From Acidobacteriota bacterium (lineage in GTDB: Bacteria > Acidobacteriota > Thermoanaerobaculia > Multivoradales > Multivoraceae): DNA of 64,000 nucleotides. How positions within the stretch are numbered: the first letter of the stretch is position 1; each line of letters starts with the position of its first letter. The translations under genes and the position numbers were made by a program. A model generated the notes under the pieces. It worked only from the letters and a program-made list of their open reading frames with translations. It was not told the DNA's origin and searched no databases. The DNA lies in assembly GCA_029263415.1 (NCBI GenBank), contig JAJCXN010000015.1:248001-312000 (forward strand), given 5' to 3'. This document shows positions 15,425-25,082 of this stretch, one piece after another.

Positions 15425-16845
15425 GCCTTAGCTACCGCGTTGACCTTGGCAGTAAGCGTCGCGCGATCCAGCCAGCGACCGCGGGTGATCACTCCGAAGA
15501 TCCGCTCCGTGTTTGCAATGTCTTGCAGCGGGTCAGCGTCCAGCAACAGAAGGTCAGCCTCGAGACCAGCCTTGACCTGGCCAAACACAGCCTCTTGGCC
15601 TAAGAAGCGTGCGGGCTGAACGGTCGCAGTCCGCAATGCCTGCCAGGGCGAAAGGCCAGCCTCAACGAAACGACGCAGTTCTTCGTGTACCGAATAGCCC
15701 GGGAAGACAAACGGGTTCGGAGTGTCCGTTCCCAACATCAATTCTGCCCCAGCGTCGTGAAGAGCCTTGACGATCGGCATGTGCAGCCTCGCCGAGCGTT
15801 GCCGAGCGAGCAGCTGCTCCTCAGTCACGTTCTGCAATCGGAAGTCGTTGGCTGGGTTCCAGAAGTTCTCAGTCATCTGGCCTTGTGTCCGCATCTGCGG
15901 ATGTGTCTCGAACCATTCACTCTTTTGCTGTGCAGACGCACTAATGCGCTCGAGAACCAAGAAGGTTGGGATGTTCCACACCTTGTGCTTGACCATCAAC
16001 TGCGCCACTTCTGGCAGCCGTTTGGGGTCGAAGCCCTCCGCGCTCAATCGGGCGCGGTCCGAGAAGCCCAGCTTGCGTCGGTCCGCTTTGCTCATCGTCT
16101 GCAACTCGGAATCCGCAGCTTGCATCGCTGGCAAGAACTCCTGCAAATGCTCGATGAAGTCCATGCCCGCTTCAACCGCATCCGCGAGCGGCACAGATAG
16201 CGGCACATGTCCGCCAACCTTGAGGCCTGCCTCTTGTGCTGCCTCGAGCGCAGCGAAGAACGGCTCGGGCCGCAGCAAGCTATAGACCTTGATGAAATCG
16301 TAGCCAGCCTCGGCTTGGTCCTTAACCGCTGAACGCGCCGCATCGGCAGTGGCCACAGCCGCAGAGCCGGGCCAAAGCGCGGGGTCACCATCGATGATCG
16401 GGCCGGCTGTCCACATCCGCGGCCCCCACAGCTCGCCGGTTCTCACCCGCTCGCGCAAGTTGAGACTCAGTGGATTGCCAAAGAGGTTGCGAACCGAGGT
16501 GACGCCCCAAGCCAGGTTGAGTTCGAGATCGAGAGGAGCGTTGAGGTGCACGTGCCCATCGGTTAAGCCAGGCATCAGCACCTTGCCGGCGCCGTCGATG
16601 CGGGTGGTTTCAGGCGGCACCTCAAGAGAACCCACATCACCGATCGCCCTGATCTGCTGCCCGCAGATCAGCACGTCCTGAGCAGTTGTGGGCGCTTCGA
16701 CCTCAGCACCTTCCATAGTCAAGATGGAAGCGCCCGCAATCAAGAGGCAGTCGTCGGTGGCGGGAAACTCTTGGGCGAGGCTCAGCTGAGGCGAGACAAC
16801 AACACTGGTCAGTAGGAGCGCGCACGGCAGTAATCTGGTGTTCAT
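15409..16845 (-). CDS. Secreted amidohydrolase (imidazolonepropionase-like)
   Basis: Metal-dependent hydrolase with a signal peptide (LLPCALLLTSVVVSPQLSLAQ). The amidohydrolase marks are present: DGHVHL near residue 98 (metal-binding His pair), FIKVY (candidate carboxylated Lys), GGHVP, FIEHL and the catalytic Asp in GTDTPNP. About 478 residues, normal for the imidazolonepropionase-like secreted group that cleaves cyclic amides or dipeptides. I use the ATG at 16843-16845; a GTG two codons earlier is also possible. Its 3' end is part of the local repeat. It is convergent with the monooxygenase gene and stands alone on this strand. Confidence 0.85.
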   Translation of the reverse strand: MNTRLLPCALLLTSVVVSPQLSLAQEFPATDDCLLIAGASILTMEGAEVEAPTTAQDVLICGQQIRAIGDVGSLEVPPETTRIDGAGKVLMPGLTDGHVHLNAPLDLELNLAWGVTSVRNLFGNPLSLNLRERVRTGELWGPRMWTAGPIIDGDPALWPGSAAVATADAARSAVKDQAEAGYDFIKVYSLLRPEPFFAALEAAQEAGLKVGGHVPLSVPLADAVEAGMDFIEHLQEFLPAMQAADSELQTMSKADRRKLGFSDRARLSAEGFDPKRLPEVAQLMVKHKVWNIPTFLVLERISASAQQKSEWFETHPQMRTQGQMTENFWNPANDFRLQNVTEEQLLARQRSARLHMPIVKALHDAGAELMLGTDTPNPFVFPGYSVHEELRRFVEAGLSPWQALRTATVQPARFLGQEAVFGQVKAGLEADLLLLDADPLQDIANTERIFGVITRGRWLDRATLTAKVNAVAKAYGKE

Positions 16846-17007
16846 CGCCACATCATGCCACGCCGCCTAGCAGGCGAGTTACCAAACGAAGCATTGGCGG
16901 TTCGCGTCCGAGTGTGACGCCACAGTCGTTCGTCGCGACATTCAGGGATGTTCAGGAACTTTCGAGTTGCGAAGGCGCTTGCCGCGATTCGCCGCAGCAA
17001 TCCCCGC

Positions 17008-18621
17008 TCAGCTGCGCTGGAAGTCTCGGCTGAAGCGATCACGCAGGCTTGTCTTCTGCACTTTACCCATGGCGTTACGCGGGAGTTCGTCGAGACGGTG
17101 GAAAACACGTGGGCGCTTGAAATCGGCGAGGTCGGGCTTGAGGTAAGAAGCGAGTTCCTCATCGGTTGGCAACTCGGCGCCCACCTGAGCCACCAAGCAC
17201 GCAACCACGCCTTCCCCCATCACCGGATGCGGTACTCCGACAACAGCTACTTCGGAAACCGCCGAGAGATTCAAGAGACAGTCCTCGATCTCGCGAGGGT
17301 AGACGTTGTAGCCGCCAACGATGATCATGTCCGACGACCTTCCGACCAGGGTCACTCGACCGCGATCATCGCAACTGGCGAGATCGCCACTGATCAACCA
17401 GCCCTCCTCGGCCATCGTTTCAGCGGTCTTCTCTGGGAGCTGCCAGTATCCGGCGAACACGTTCGGGCCGCGAGCGCGCAAGATTCCGACCTCACCTGGG
17501 CTCAGTTCGTCACCGCCGTCACCACAAATGGCAACCTCAACCCCGGGCAACGGAAATCCAACGGTGCCGGCAACACGGTCCCCGTGGGGGAAGCCTGCCT
17601 CACTCGCACCGCAGCCGCGCTGGTACGGGTTCGAGCAGATCATGCCTGCCTCAGTCATCCCGTATCGCTCAAGGATCGACAACTCAGTCCGCGCCTCGAA
17701 AGCTTGAAAGGTGATCGGATCAAGCGGTGCCGACCCCGAGGTGAACAAACGCATTGTCGAGCAAGCGGCGCGATTAAATCCTGCCTGCTCCAGAAGACGC
17801 GTGTAGTGGGTCGGTACTCCCATGAAAACGGTCGCTTCAGGCAGTGATTCCACCGCCCGTGAAGCCTCAAAGCCCTCCATGAACAGCACCAGGCCGCCGC
17901 GACTGATTACCGTGTTCAGCGCCACGAACAGCCCGTGCACGTGAAAAACCGGCAACACATGGAGTAGAACGTCGTGCTCAGTGATCTCCCAGATGTCGCA
18001 GAGGGTTTCTGCGTTGGAGGTCAAGTTGCCGTGAGTCAACATCGCGCCCTTAGAGCGACCGGTAGTCCCCGAGGTATAGAGAATCGCCGCCAGATCGTCG
18101 GTGGCGGCTGGGTAGATTTCGCCTGCAGGATCACTGGAGGCGCCAGGAACACTGGAGGAGGCCGTCGACCAAGGCAGCAAGGCCTCCGCGTGCTTCGGCA
18201 ACCCGATCACATCGTCCGCCAGCACGGCTGCTAAGACGCCGTTGGCAACGCCAACGCTGGAAACTCGGTCAAACGTCGCTTGATCTCCGACCAACAGCCG
18301 CGGTCGGGCATCCGCGACAAAGAACGAGACCTCCTTTTCGGTGTAGGCCACATTCAGAGGAACATAGACCGCACCCAAGCGCAGCACCGCCAGATACAGC
18401 ATTACCCCGCCCAAACTCTTATCGACCTGCACCACCACGCGATCTTTGGGGGCCACGCCCAACTCGCACAGTCGCTCCGCGAGTCGCGCCGAACAGCGCT
18501 CAAGATCGCCGTAGGTGAGCGTTTGGGGCGCGGATGAGGGCGCAGCGGGAGAGACGCGCCGGAAACAAGGGCGGTTCGGTTGATCGCGGGCAACCGCTAG
18601 CAACATGGTGGCAAGGTTCAT
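17008..18621 (-). CDS. Acyl-CoA synthetase, AMP-forming (malonyl-CoA synthetase-like)
   Basis: Activates a carboxylic acid with ATP and CoA. ANL-family motifs: the P-loop YTSGTTGRSKGAM near residue 160, HVLPVFHVHG, GSAPL, ERYGMTE, the hinge SGDLA...GRVTLVGRSSDMI and the C-terminal lysine in RNAMGKVQK. Of 537 residues with the ATG at 18619-18621; the frame is open for another 53 codons upstream but these lack family similarity and a good start. Overall character is closest to malonyl-CoA synthetase (MatB) and medium-chain ligases; the substrate is not fixed. It is divergent from yceI, with a 302-base gap holding no other gene; a TAGAAT box near 18816 could serve yceI. Confidence 0.85.
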   Translation of the reverse strand: MNLATMLLAVARDQPNRPCFRRVSPAAPSSAPQTLTYGDLERCSARLAERLCELGVAPKDRVVVQVDKSLGGVMLYLAVLRLGAVYVPLNVAYTEKEVSFFVADARPRLLVGDQATFDRVSSVGVANGVLAAVLADDVIGLPKHAEALLPWSTASSSVPGASSDPAGEIYPAATDDLAAILYTSGTTGRSKGAMLTHGNLTSNAETLCDIWEITEHDVLLHVLPVFHVHGLFVALNTVISRGGLVLFMEGFEASRAVESLPEATVFMGVPTHYTRLLEQAGFNRAACSTMRLFTSGSAPLDPITFQAFEARTELSILERYGMTEAGMICSNPYQRGCGASEAGFPHGDRVAGTVGFPLPGVEVAICGDGGDELSPGEVGILRARGPNVFAGYWQLPEKTAETMAEEGWLISGDLASCDDRGRVTLVGRSSDMIIVGGYNVYPREIEDCLLNLSAVSEVAVVGVPHPVMGEGVVACLVAQVGAELPTDEELASYLKPDLADFKRPRVFHRLDELPRNAMGKVQKTSLRDRFSRDFQRS

Positions 18622-18923
18622 TCCTTGGATGCTACGCGAGGTGCCGGGCACTTTGCTGCGATTCGAGTATCGAGGAATGGCTAGAAACATCTCCTGCAGG
18701 TAGCGAGTCAATCGACTGCCTGCGGCGCGCACCGCGATCCAACGGACTGTCGGCGCCCGTACCAACAAGCTAACCTCCAAGCCTGCTGCGCTCGACCCTC
18801 CAGTTTCGCGCGCGGCTAGAATCTGAAGAACCCGGCCAATCCTCCTTCTGCGTCAAGCTCGACCGTCAAGCACAGACCCATCGCTCAATCCCTCAACACT
18901 TCGAACCCTCAGGAATCACAACC

Positions 18924-19508
18924 ATGAAGAACACCCTCCTCCGCTCGGGCCTTACGATCCTCTTGATCGTCGCACTGACTGCCCTCGCTGCACCAGCAAC
19001 TGCGACTGACTACACGATCGATACCAATCACTCCTCGGCGATCTTCAAGATCAAGCATTACGGAGTGTCGTACTTCTATGGTGCCTTCAAGACGGTGACA
19101 GGCACCGTCCAGTACGACTCGGATAACCCTGCGGCCTCGTCGATAGACCTCACAATTGATGCCGAGAGTGTCGACTCGCGCGTGCCCAATCGCGACGACC
19201 ACATCAAGAGTCCCGATTTCCTCAACGCCAAGCAGTTCCCAGCGATCACCTTCAAGAGCAAGAGCGCAACGGCTTCTGGCGACACCATTGACATCACTGG
19301 CACCTTGACGCTCCACGGCGTCTCGAAAGACATCACAGTCACCGCCACCAAGATCGGCGAAGGTGAGCATCCGCGCAGCAAGAAGGCAATGGTCGGTTTT
19401 CACTCCGAGTTCACCGTCAAGCGCTCCGACTTCGACATGAACTTCATGATCGGCCCGCTCGGCGACGAGGTGACCTTCATTCTCTCGTTGGAGACAGCGG
19501 CTCAATAG
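18924..19508 (+). CDS. YceI family periplasmic lipid-binding protein
   Basis: A 194-residue secreted protein. The signal peptide runs to about residue 27 (APATAT) and is followed by the YceI lipocalin-like barrel: YTIDTNHSSAIFKIKHYGVSY at the N-terminus, SVDSRVPNRDDHIKSPDFLNAKQFPAITFKS in the middle and GTLTLHGVSKDITV. YceI proteins bind polyprenyl-type isoprenoids or amphiphiles in a deep pocket. Length and order are typical. The membrane protein gene follows after six bases, so the two are probably one transcript. Confidence 0.92.
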   Translation: MKNTLLRSGLTILLIVALTALAAPATATDYTIDTNHSSAIFKIKHYGVSYFYGAFKTVTGTVQYDSDNPAASSIDLTIDAESVDSRVPNRDDHIKSPDFLNAKQFPAITFKSKSATASGDTIDITGTLTLHGVSKDITVTATKIGEGEHPRSKKAMVGFHSEFTVKRSDFDMNFMIGPLGDEVTFILSLETAAQ

Positions 19509-19514
19509 CTGGCT

Positions 19515-20462
19515 ATGCTGTTCGACAACATCGTGCTGCCCAGCGTCGTGATCCCGATGATCGCGGCGCTGGTGGCGTTGGTGCTTTGCGGCCTCCTCAG
19601 ACGTTGGCAACAACGTCGAGCTTCGGGCTCTGTGGTGAGACCGCAGGGCGGAGCGGCAGCGCTGGCGCTTGCCTTCGCCTCGGCGCTAGTGGCTATGAAC
19701 GGCTGGCCGCGAATGCCGCCAGTCGAAGCGACCCAGCGACTCTTCGTCTTTGTTCTGCTCGCCCTGGCGCTCTCCTACTTCGTGCGCAAGCTGAGCGATG
19801 GCAAACAGCTGGCGACGACTTTCGTGCTGGCACTGCCCGTGCTGGCATTCTTGCTCGAATCGCAGATCGAGCACCGATGGTCAACGCTTGCGAGCGTGAT
19901 TTGGATTCTCAGTCTCGCTGCCGTCGGCGTGCTTTTAGCTTGGGGCTGGTCCACTTCAATCGTGAGGGCCTCCGTCGAAACCGCGCCGAAAGGCTCTGAT
20001 CCGCTCTGGGCGGCAGCAATCAGACCTACGCTCCTTGGCCTCGCTGCGCTGTGCCTTGGCTTGTCCGGCTCCGCCCTGCTCGGCCAGCTGATGGGCGCGC
20101 TGGCTGCCGCCACTGCCACCGTCGAGGCGTGGCAGTTGCTCAAGAAGGAACAGGTTTGGCTCAAGGCCGATGCCCTCGTGTGGACGGTGGCATCTGGCGG
20201 CTTGATCGCCAACACCTTCTTTTACGCCGAACTTGCGCCGATTCCCGCAGCCCTGCTGGTTCTTGGTTTCACGCTCCTTGCCCGCAACCGTAGCGGCGCC
20301 CCCGCCCTGTTCCGCTTGGCTTGCTTACTACCAATTTTGGTTGCCGCCGGGTTGGTGATTCAAGGCGAGCTGCAACAGGCCCGTGGTGGAGACGACTACT
20401 ACGACTACGGTGCTCTTGAGACACCGCAGGCCGCTCCGTTCGAAAGCACCGTTAGGTCCTAA
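19515..20462 (+). CDS. Polytopic membrane protein of unknown function
   Basis: A 315-residue hydrophobic protein with roughly nine or ten predicted transmembrane helices, short basic loops (LLRRWQQRR, YFVRKLSDGK) and an acidic, Tyr-rich C-terminal tail (GGDDYYDYG). I do not recognise a family motif. It starts six bases after yceI and has no strong ribosome-binding site of its own, suggesting translational coupling. By position it may work with the YceI protein, for example in handling an isoprenoid lipid; this is context only. Confidence 0.7.
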   Translation: MLFDNIVLPSVVIPMIAALVALVLCGLLRRWQQRRASGSVVRPQGGAAALALAFASALVAMNGWPRMPPVEATQRLFVFVLLALALSYFVRKLSDGKQLATTFVLALPVLAFLLESQIEHRWSTLASVIWILSLAAVGVLLAWGWSTSIVRASVETAPKGSDPLWAAAIRPTLLGLAALCLGLSGSALLGQLMGALAAATATVEAWQLLKKEQVWLKADALVWTVASGGLIANTFFYAELAPIPAALLVLGFTLLARNRSGAPALFRLACLLPILVAAGLVIQGELQQARGGDDYYDYGALETPQAAPFESTVRS

Positions 20463-20589
20463 GTTCTCCGGGCCATCGCCCGAACAACACAACTTCGCGG
20501 TGTTCGCGTACTCTTCTTCTCAGCACTCTCCGCGGCCCAAGCACGCGGCAACTTGCAGCCCTCATCAATCGAAGAAAGAGACCTCAATC

Positions 20590-22482
20590 GTGTGCACGAC
20601 CAGACCCCGCAGATCCGCGCGCTCAGCCGCACGAGAGTTTCACCACAGGCTGCTAGCACTCGCCACAACGGTGCTACTGCTATCGGCACCAGCAGCCTTC
20701 ACAGCATCAGCTGTCGATCCCGACAAGGCCCTTCAAGGCTTCGACGAGTGGGTCGAGAGCGTGATGAAGGAGTGGAAGGTGCCGGGCTTGGGCGTGGCGA
20801 TCATCCACGACAACCAATTGCTCATGGCTCGCGGCTACGGCTATCGCGATCTTGAAGGCAAGCTCAAGGCAGACGGTGACACCTTGTTTGCCATCGGCTC
20901 GAACTCCAAGTCGTTCACCGCCACCGTCCTTGCCATGCTCGAGGACGAAGGCAAGCTCGATTGGGAGCAACCGGTGCGCGAAGTGCTAAGGGACTTCGAA
21001 CTCCACGACCCAGTGGCCACGGCGCAGATGACTGCCGTCGACCTCTTGAGTCACCGATCCGGACTGCCACGCCACGATCTACTTTGGTACGGCTCGCCGC
21101 TTGATCGTCGAGAACTACTGGCACGCCTACGCTACTTGGAACCAACGGAGCCATTCCGCGCCAAGTTTCAGTACCAAAACCTGATGTTCATGACTGCCGG
21201 GATCCTGGCAGAGGAGATCACCAACAAGACTTGGGAGCAGCTGGTCAAAGAGCGCGTTTTCGAACCCCTAGGCATGGAGCGTTCCAACTTCTCGGTAGAT
21301 GAGATGCAACGTGACCCCAACTTCTCCTATCCCCATTTTCACGCCGACGAGTCAGAGATCGCCCGGATTCCGTTCCGCAACATCGACGCGGTTGGTCCGG
21401 CTGGCTCGATCAACTCGACGCCGCGCGAAATGGCCCGGTACGTCTTGTTCCATTTGAACCGTGGCGCAGCCGGCCCAGGTGAAGATGCCGCACGCTTGCT
21501 GAGTGAAACCAACGCGGCCCGGATGCAGTCACCCCAGATGGTGATTCAAGGAGCGCTCGCCGCCCGCGTGCCTGGGGAAACCGAGCGCGGCGACCCGGCC
21601 TACGGTCTGGGACTGATGGTCTCGACCTACCGCGGCCACAAGCACGTGGCACACGGCGGTGGCATTGACGGCTTCATCTCGGCCATGGATTGGCTCCCGG
21701 ACGACGGCATCGGTGTGGTCGTGTTGAGTAACACCAATGGATCAGGAGTGGTACCCCAACTGGTCACGTCCAACGTCTTCGATCGGCTTTTGGGACTGGA
21801 TGAGGTCGACTGGGCGGGCCGTGTTCGCAAGCAACAAGAGCAAGCCCAAAAAGCAGCGGCGGCGATCGAGAAGCAAACACTTGAGGATCGCCATCAGGGC
21901 ACTCAGCCCTCGCACGCGCTGGATGACTTCACTGGCACCTACCAACACCCCGGATATGGGAAAGCAACCGTGAGCTTGGTCGACGGCCAATTGCGCCTGG
22001 CCATCGGCTTTATCGACGCACCACTTGAGCATCATCACTACGACGTCTTCGTCGTGCCTGAGAGCGACGAACCGGTGGTTGCTGACTTCAGCGGCACCAA
22101 AGTACAGTTTCTATACACCAAAGACGGTCGGGTCGATCGTCTGACGATACCGCTTGAGGCCGCTCTTTCAGACATCATCTTCGAACGCGTTGCAAGCGAA
22201 GCGTTGAGCGACCCTGAGTTCCTGGAGCGACTGACTGGCACGTATCAGCTCGGAGGAATGGACGCTGTGGTGGCGTTGAGCACGGATCACCTTACTCTCT
22301 CAGTACCGGGCCAACCGCTCTACGAGATGGTCCCGGAGTCAGGCCTCTCGTTCGAGATCAAGGGACTACAGGGCTTTCGCGTCGAGTTCGAACTCGACCA
22401 GGGGAACGTTGAGAGCACAGCTTCAGCAATGATCGCTCATCAGCCAAACGGCACATTCAGGGCCGAACGCAAGGCCAACTAG
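20590..22482 (+). CDS. Serine hydrolase, beta-lactamase/penicillin-binding protein class C fold
   Basis: A 630-residue secreted enzyme. The signal segment LLALATTVLLLSAPAAF is followed by a beta-lactamase-like domain with the catalytic triad of motifs: SNSK (SxxK, near residue 105), YQN (YxN, near 197) and HGGGIDGF. A C-terminal extension contains two repeats of a lipocalin-like domain (LDDFTGTYQHPGYGKATV and LERLTGTYQLGGMDAVV), as in esterase EstB/DUF3471-type proteins. The substrate may be a D-amino peptide or an ester. The GTG start at 20590 is a choice; the frame is open further upstream into the previous gene. Codons 2-22 lie in a sequence related to the 48630-48944 element. Confidence 0.8.
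   Translation: MCTTRPRRSARSAAREFHHRLLALATTVLLLSAPAAFTASAVDPDKALQGFDEWVESVMKEWKVPGLGVAIIHDNQLLMARGYGYRDLEGKLKADGDTLFAIGSNSKSFTATVLAMLEDEGKLDWEQPVREVLRDFELHDPVATAQMTAVDLLSHRSGLPRHDLLWYGSPLDRRELLARLRYLEPTEPFRAKFQYQNLMFMTAGILAEEITNKTWEQLVKERVFEPLGMERSNFSVDEMQRDPNFSYPHFHADESEIARIPFRNIDAVGPAGSINSTPREMARYVLFHLNRGAAGPGEDAARLLSETNAARMQSPQMVIQGALAARVPGETERGDPAYGLGLMVSTYRGHKHVAHGGGIDGFISAMDWLPDDGIGVVVLSNTNGSGVVPQLVTSNVFDRLLGLDEVDWAGRVRKQQEQAQKAAAAIEKQTLEDRHQGTQPSHALDDFTGTYQHPGYGKATVSLVDGQLRLAIGFIDAPLEHHHYDVFVVPESDEPVVADFSGTKVQFLYTKDGRVDRLTIPLEAALSDIIFERVASEALSDPEFLERLTGTYQLGGMDAVVALSTDHLTLSVPGQPLYEMVPESGLSFEIKGLQGFRVEFELDQGNVESTASAMIAHQPNGTFRAERKAN
20594..20656. repeat. Diverged end of the 48.6-kb inverted-repeat element
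   Basis: These 63 bases align along their whole length with 48883-48944, sharing GCACGA, CAGATCC, CGCGCTCAG, then CACCAC and GCTGCTAG, and ending at the same CTAG. The partner end with CTAGCAG was not found on the other side, so this is a half or decayed copy. It now codes for the first residues of the serine hydrolase. Confidence 0.7.
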
Positions 22483-22527
22483 CAGCCGCTCGTTTCAGTT
22501 GGGATCTACAGAAGCGCCTAGGCCCTT

Positions 22528-23784
22528 CTAACGGTCCCGACTCTTGCGCCGCCGGCGAGCTTTGGGTCGATGAGGCGCGGCGGCTGCTTCGGTCTGCCAC
22601 TCGGCAAGCTGTTCGTGGCCTTGGTCGGTGGCCTCGGTCAGTAGTTCGAATAGCTTCAAGGCGTCGCGAAAGGCAGATCGCGAGACGATCGAGTGCCGCT
22701 GGCCAACAGGCTCGGGCATCGGTTCGCATAGACGTTGGAAGGTCTCAAGTGTCTGGTAGGTGCGAGCGCTCCGCAAATTGGACAAGCTGAACCGGCGACC
22801 CAATCGCTCCACGGCATTCTCGACGATCTGCTGCAGCTGTCCACGAGCCAATGTGCCTTTCCTTTCTTCGGCTGCCATGCGCTGCTCAATGATGGTCGGC
22901 GTCAGCAAGGTTGCCAAGGCGAACCACTCGCTCACGCCTCGCTGCTTTTCGACCCACACATCGAGCGTCTCGTAGATACGACCGAGCGCGTGATTCTCGG
23001 GATCATCGAGCACTGGCTTTGCTTCAGGGAGCAGAATCTGCAGCAATCCGGAGTAGTTCATCCAGTCAAGGGTGGCATCGGCGTGACCACTGCTCAGAAT
23101 GCCGATGATCTCTTCGACCATGCGCGCGGGCGATGCCTTCTCGATCTCCTTGCCATAGCGGCGGATGCCTTCGAGCGTGCCTCGTTCAATACGGAAGCCC
23201 AAGCGCCCTGCAAACTCACAGGCTCGCAGCATGCGTACCGGATCTTCTTGATAACGAACCTTGGGGTCGCCAATGATGCGAATGACTTCATCATCCAGAT
23301 CGTCGAGACCGCCGACGTAGTCGACGATCGCGTAGTCGCCGATCCGGTAGAACAAGGCGTTGATCGTGAAGTCGCGCCTAAAGGCGTCTTCGCGCGGCGT
23401 GCCGTAGGTGTTGTCGCTGGTGACTAACTTGTCGTTGCGGCCACCCTTCTGCATGCGCGGATCGGGATCCTTGCGGAAAGTGGCAACTTCGACCAACTCG
23501 TCGTGGTAAACGACGTGCACCAGCCTGAAGCGACGGCCAATAATCCGCGAGTTACGGAACAGCCGCCGGACCTTCTCGGGCCGAGCGTCGGTGACGATGT
23601 CAAAGTCTTTTGGGCGCAGGCCGAGCAAAAGATCACGGACCCCGCCGCCCACCACATATGCCTCAAAACCTGCGCGGTCAAGGCGATACAGAGTCTTTAG
23701 TGCTCCTGGGGAGATGTGTTGTCGCGATAGGGGATGGTCACGCCGAGGGATGACTTCGGCTTCGCTTTTGTCGGGTGGGGACAC
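22528..23784 (-). CDS. pcnB: Poly(A) polymerase I
   Basis: Adds 3' poly(A) tails that steer RNA decay. Nucleotidyltransferase motifs: GGGVRDLLLG (46-55), the metal-binding DFD (60-62) and RRDFTINALFY. The stretch IIGRRFRLVH (81-90) is the signature that separates bacterial poly(A) polymerases from CCA-adding enzymes. The C-terminus is Arg/Lys-rich (RPKARRRRKSRDR), as usual for RNA binding. 418 residues with a GTG start and no ribosome-binding site; a TATAAT lies only seven bases before the GTG, so the message may be leaderless. It is convergent with the serine hydrolase gene. Confidence 0.93.
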   Translation of the reverse strand: MSPPDKSEAEVIPRRDHPLSRQHISPGALKTLYRLDRAGFEAYVVGGGVRDLLLGLRPKDFDIVTDARPEKVRRLFRNSRIIGRRFRLVHVVYHDELVEVATFRKDPDPRMQKGGRNDKLVTSDNTYGTPREDAFRRDFTINALFYRIGDYAIVDYVGGLDDLDDEVIRIIGDPKVRYQEDPVRMLRACEFAGRLGFRIERGTLEGIRRYGKEIEKASPARMVEEIIGILSSGHADATLDWMNYSGLLQILLPEAKPVLDDPENHALGRIYETLDVWVEKQRGVSEWFALATLLTPTIIEQRMAAEERKGTLARGQLQQIVENAVERLGRRFSLSNLRSARTYQTLETFQRLCEPMPEPVGQRHSIVSRSAFRDALKLFELLTEATDQGHEQLAEWQTEAAAAPHRPKARRRRKSRDR

Positions 23785-23791
23785 GTTGGGG

Positions 23792-23797
23792 ATTATA
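23792..23797 (-). promoter_or_regulatory. Possible -10 box of pcnB
   Basis: A consensus TATAAT on the minus strand, seven bases before the pcnB GTG. No convincing -35 is visible at 16-18 bases. If used, transcription would begin at or next to the start codon. Confidence 0.4.
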
Positions 23798-23915
23798 GGG
23801 GCCGCGGCTGCAGGAGTTGTGTGTTTGTCTCGTGTTTCGCACCGGCCTGCCGTGCGAAGCCAGAGGGCTCGCTGCTACGATCCAGCCTCGTACAGCTATC
23901 AAAAGCGAGAGCACT

Positions 23916-25067
23916 TTGACCGTTACCGAACTGGATGCACAGAATACCGGCCCGTTGGTTGGGATCCGTGTCTTGGACTTTTCTCGGCTCGCCCCCGGCC
24001 CCTATTGCGCAATGCTGCTGGGAGATCTCGGAGCCGATGTGGTGCGGATTGATGCGCCGGTGGCGCCGGTTAGGACCTATCAGATGTTGGCGCGTAACAA
24101 GCGTAGCCTGGTCCTAGACCTCAAAACAGAGGCCGGACGTGGCGTCATGCATCGCTTGGTCGAGTCAGCAGATGTGGTACTGGAGGGAAATCGCCCCGGA
24201 GTGATGGCGCGCCTAGAGGCCGACTACGCGACGCTTTTCGGGATCAATCCGCGCATCATCTATTGCTCCTTAACCGGCTTCGGACAAGAGGGCCCTATGG
24301 CTCAGGCCGCCGGCCACGACATCAATTACATCGCCCTCGCCGGGGTGCTGTCGCAGATGCAACGAGGGGCTCACGGAACCCCTTCACCGCCACTGAACCT
24401 GGTTGCCGACTATGGCGGTGGCGGCCTGTTAGCAGCACTTGGTATCACCAGCGCCTTGTATGAGCGAGAACAATCAGGCGTTGGGCAGTTCATCGATGCA
24501 GCCATGATCGATGGCTCGGCCTCGCTGATGGCGGCTCACTACTCCACTCAGGGGGAACTCTCCAAGGTCGACGGCCTACTTGGTGGCGGCGCGCCCTTCT
24601 ATCGCTGCTACGAGACCTCAGATGGCAGGTTCATGGCTGTAGGCGCAATCGAAACCAAGTTCTTCGACGCCTTGTGCGAAGCAACTGGTCTGAAGCTCCA
24701 ATCGCAGCAGATGAACCAGGAGGAGTGGCCAAGGCAGCAAGCAATGTTTGAGGAGGTGTTCCGGTCCAAGACTCGCGCCCAGTGGACTGTCATCTTCGAT
24801 GAGGTCGACGCTTGCACTTCGCCCGTACTCGATCTCGACGAGGCGCCTGAGCACCCCCATAACGTCGAACGCAATGGCTTCTTGATCGGCCCCGACGATC
24901 AGCTGCATGTAGCACCGGCACCGCGCTTCTCACGCACCCCAGGCCGCATCCGTAGCGCGGCGCCCAAGCCTGGCAGCGACACCAACGCCATTCTCAAAGA
25001 AGCCGGGTTGGAGCAACCAGCCATCGACCAACTCGCCCAAACAGGCGCTTTTGGCCCCAATCCCTAA
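23916..25067 (+). CDS. Alpha-methylacyl-CoA racemase (CaiB/BaiF family)
   Basis: Family III CoA-transferase fold, 383 residues from a TTG start with AGCGAGAG upstream. The racemase catalytic pair is visible: AGHDINYIALAG (His134 followed by an Asp) and NLVADYGGGG (Asp165), matching the His/Asp pair of alpha-methylacyl-CoA racemases. True CoA-transferases of this family carry a different loop. It should interconvert 2-methylacyl-CoA epimers. It is followed after 15 bases by a MaoC hydratase, and a CitE-like lyase lies on the opposite strand nearby, so it probably serves branched acyl-CoA or C5-dicarboxyl-CoA turnover. An upstream extension to 23817 has poor start context. Confidence 0.88.
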   Translation: MTVTELDAQNTGPLVGIRVLDFSRLAPGPYCAMLLGDLGADVVRIDAPVAPVRTYQMLARNKRSLVLDLKTEAGRGVMHRLVESADVVLEGNRPGVMARLEADYATLFGINPRIIYCSLTGFGQEGPMAQAAGHDINYIALAGVLSQMQRGAHGTPSPPLNLVADYGGGGLLAALGITSALYEREQSGVGQFIDAAMIDGSASLMAAHYSTQGELSKVDGLLGGGAPFYRCYETSDGRFMAVGAIETKFFDALCEATGLKLQSQQMNQEEWPRQQAMFEEVFRSKTRAQWTVIFDEVDACTSPVLDLDEAPEHPHNVERNGFLIGPDDQLHVAPAPRFSRTPGRIRSAAPKPGSDTNAILKEAGLEQPAIDQLAQTGAFGPNP

Positions 25068-25082
25068 GGAAGCACTCCAGGT

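Noticed and set aside
22735-23427. Long plus-strand frame opposite pcnB
   Set aside because: Shadow of the pcnB coding sequence, no domain and no start signals.
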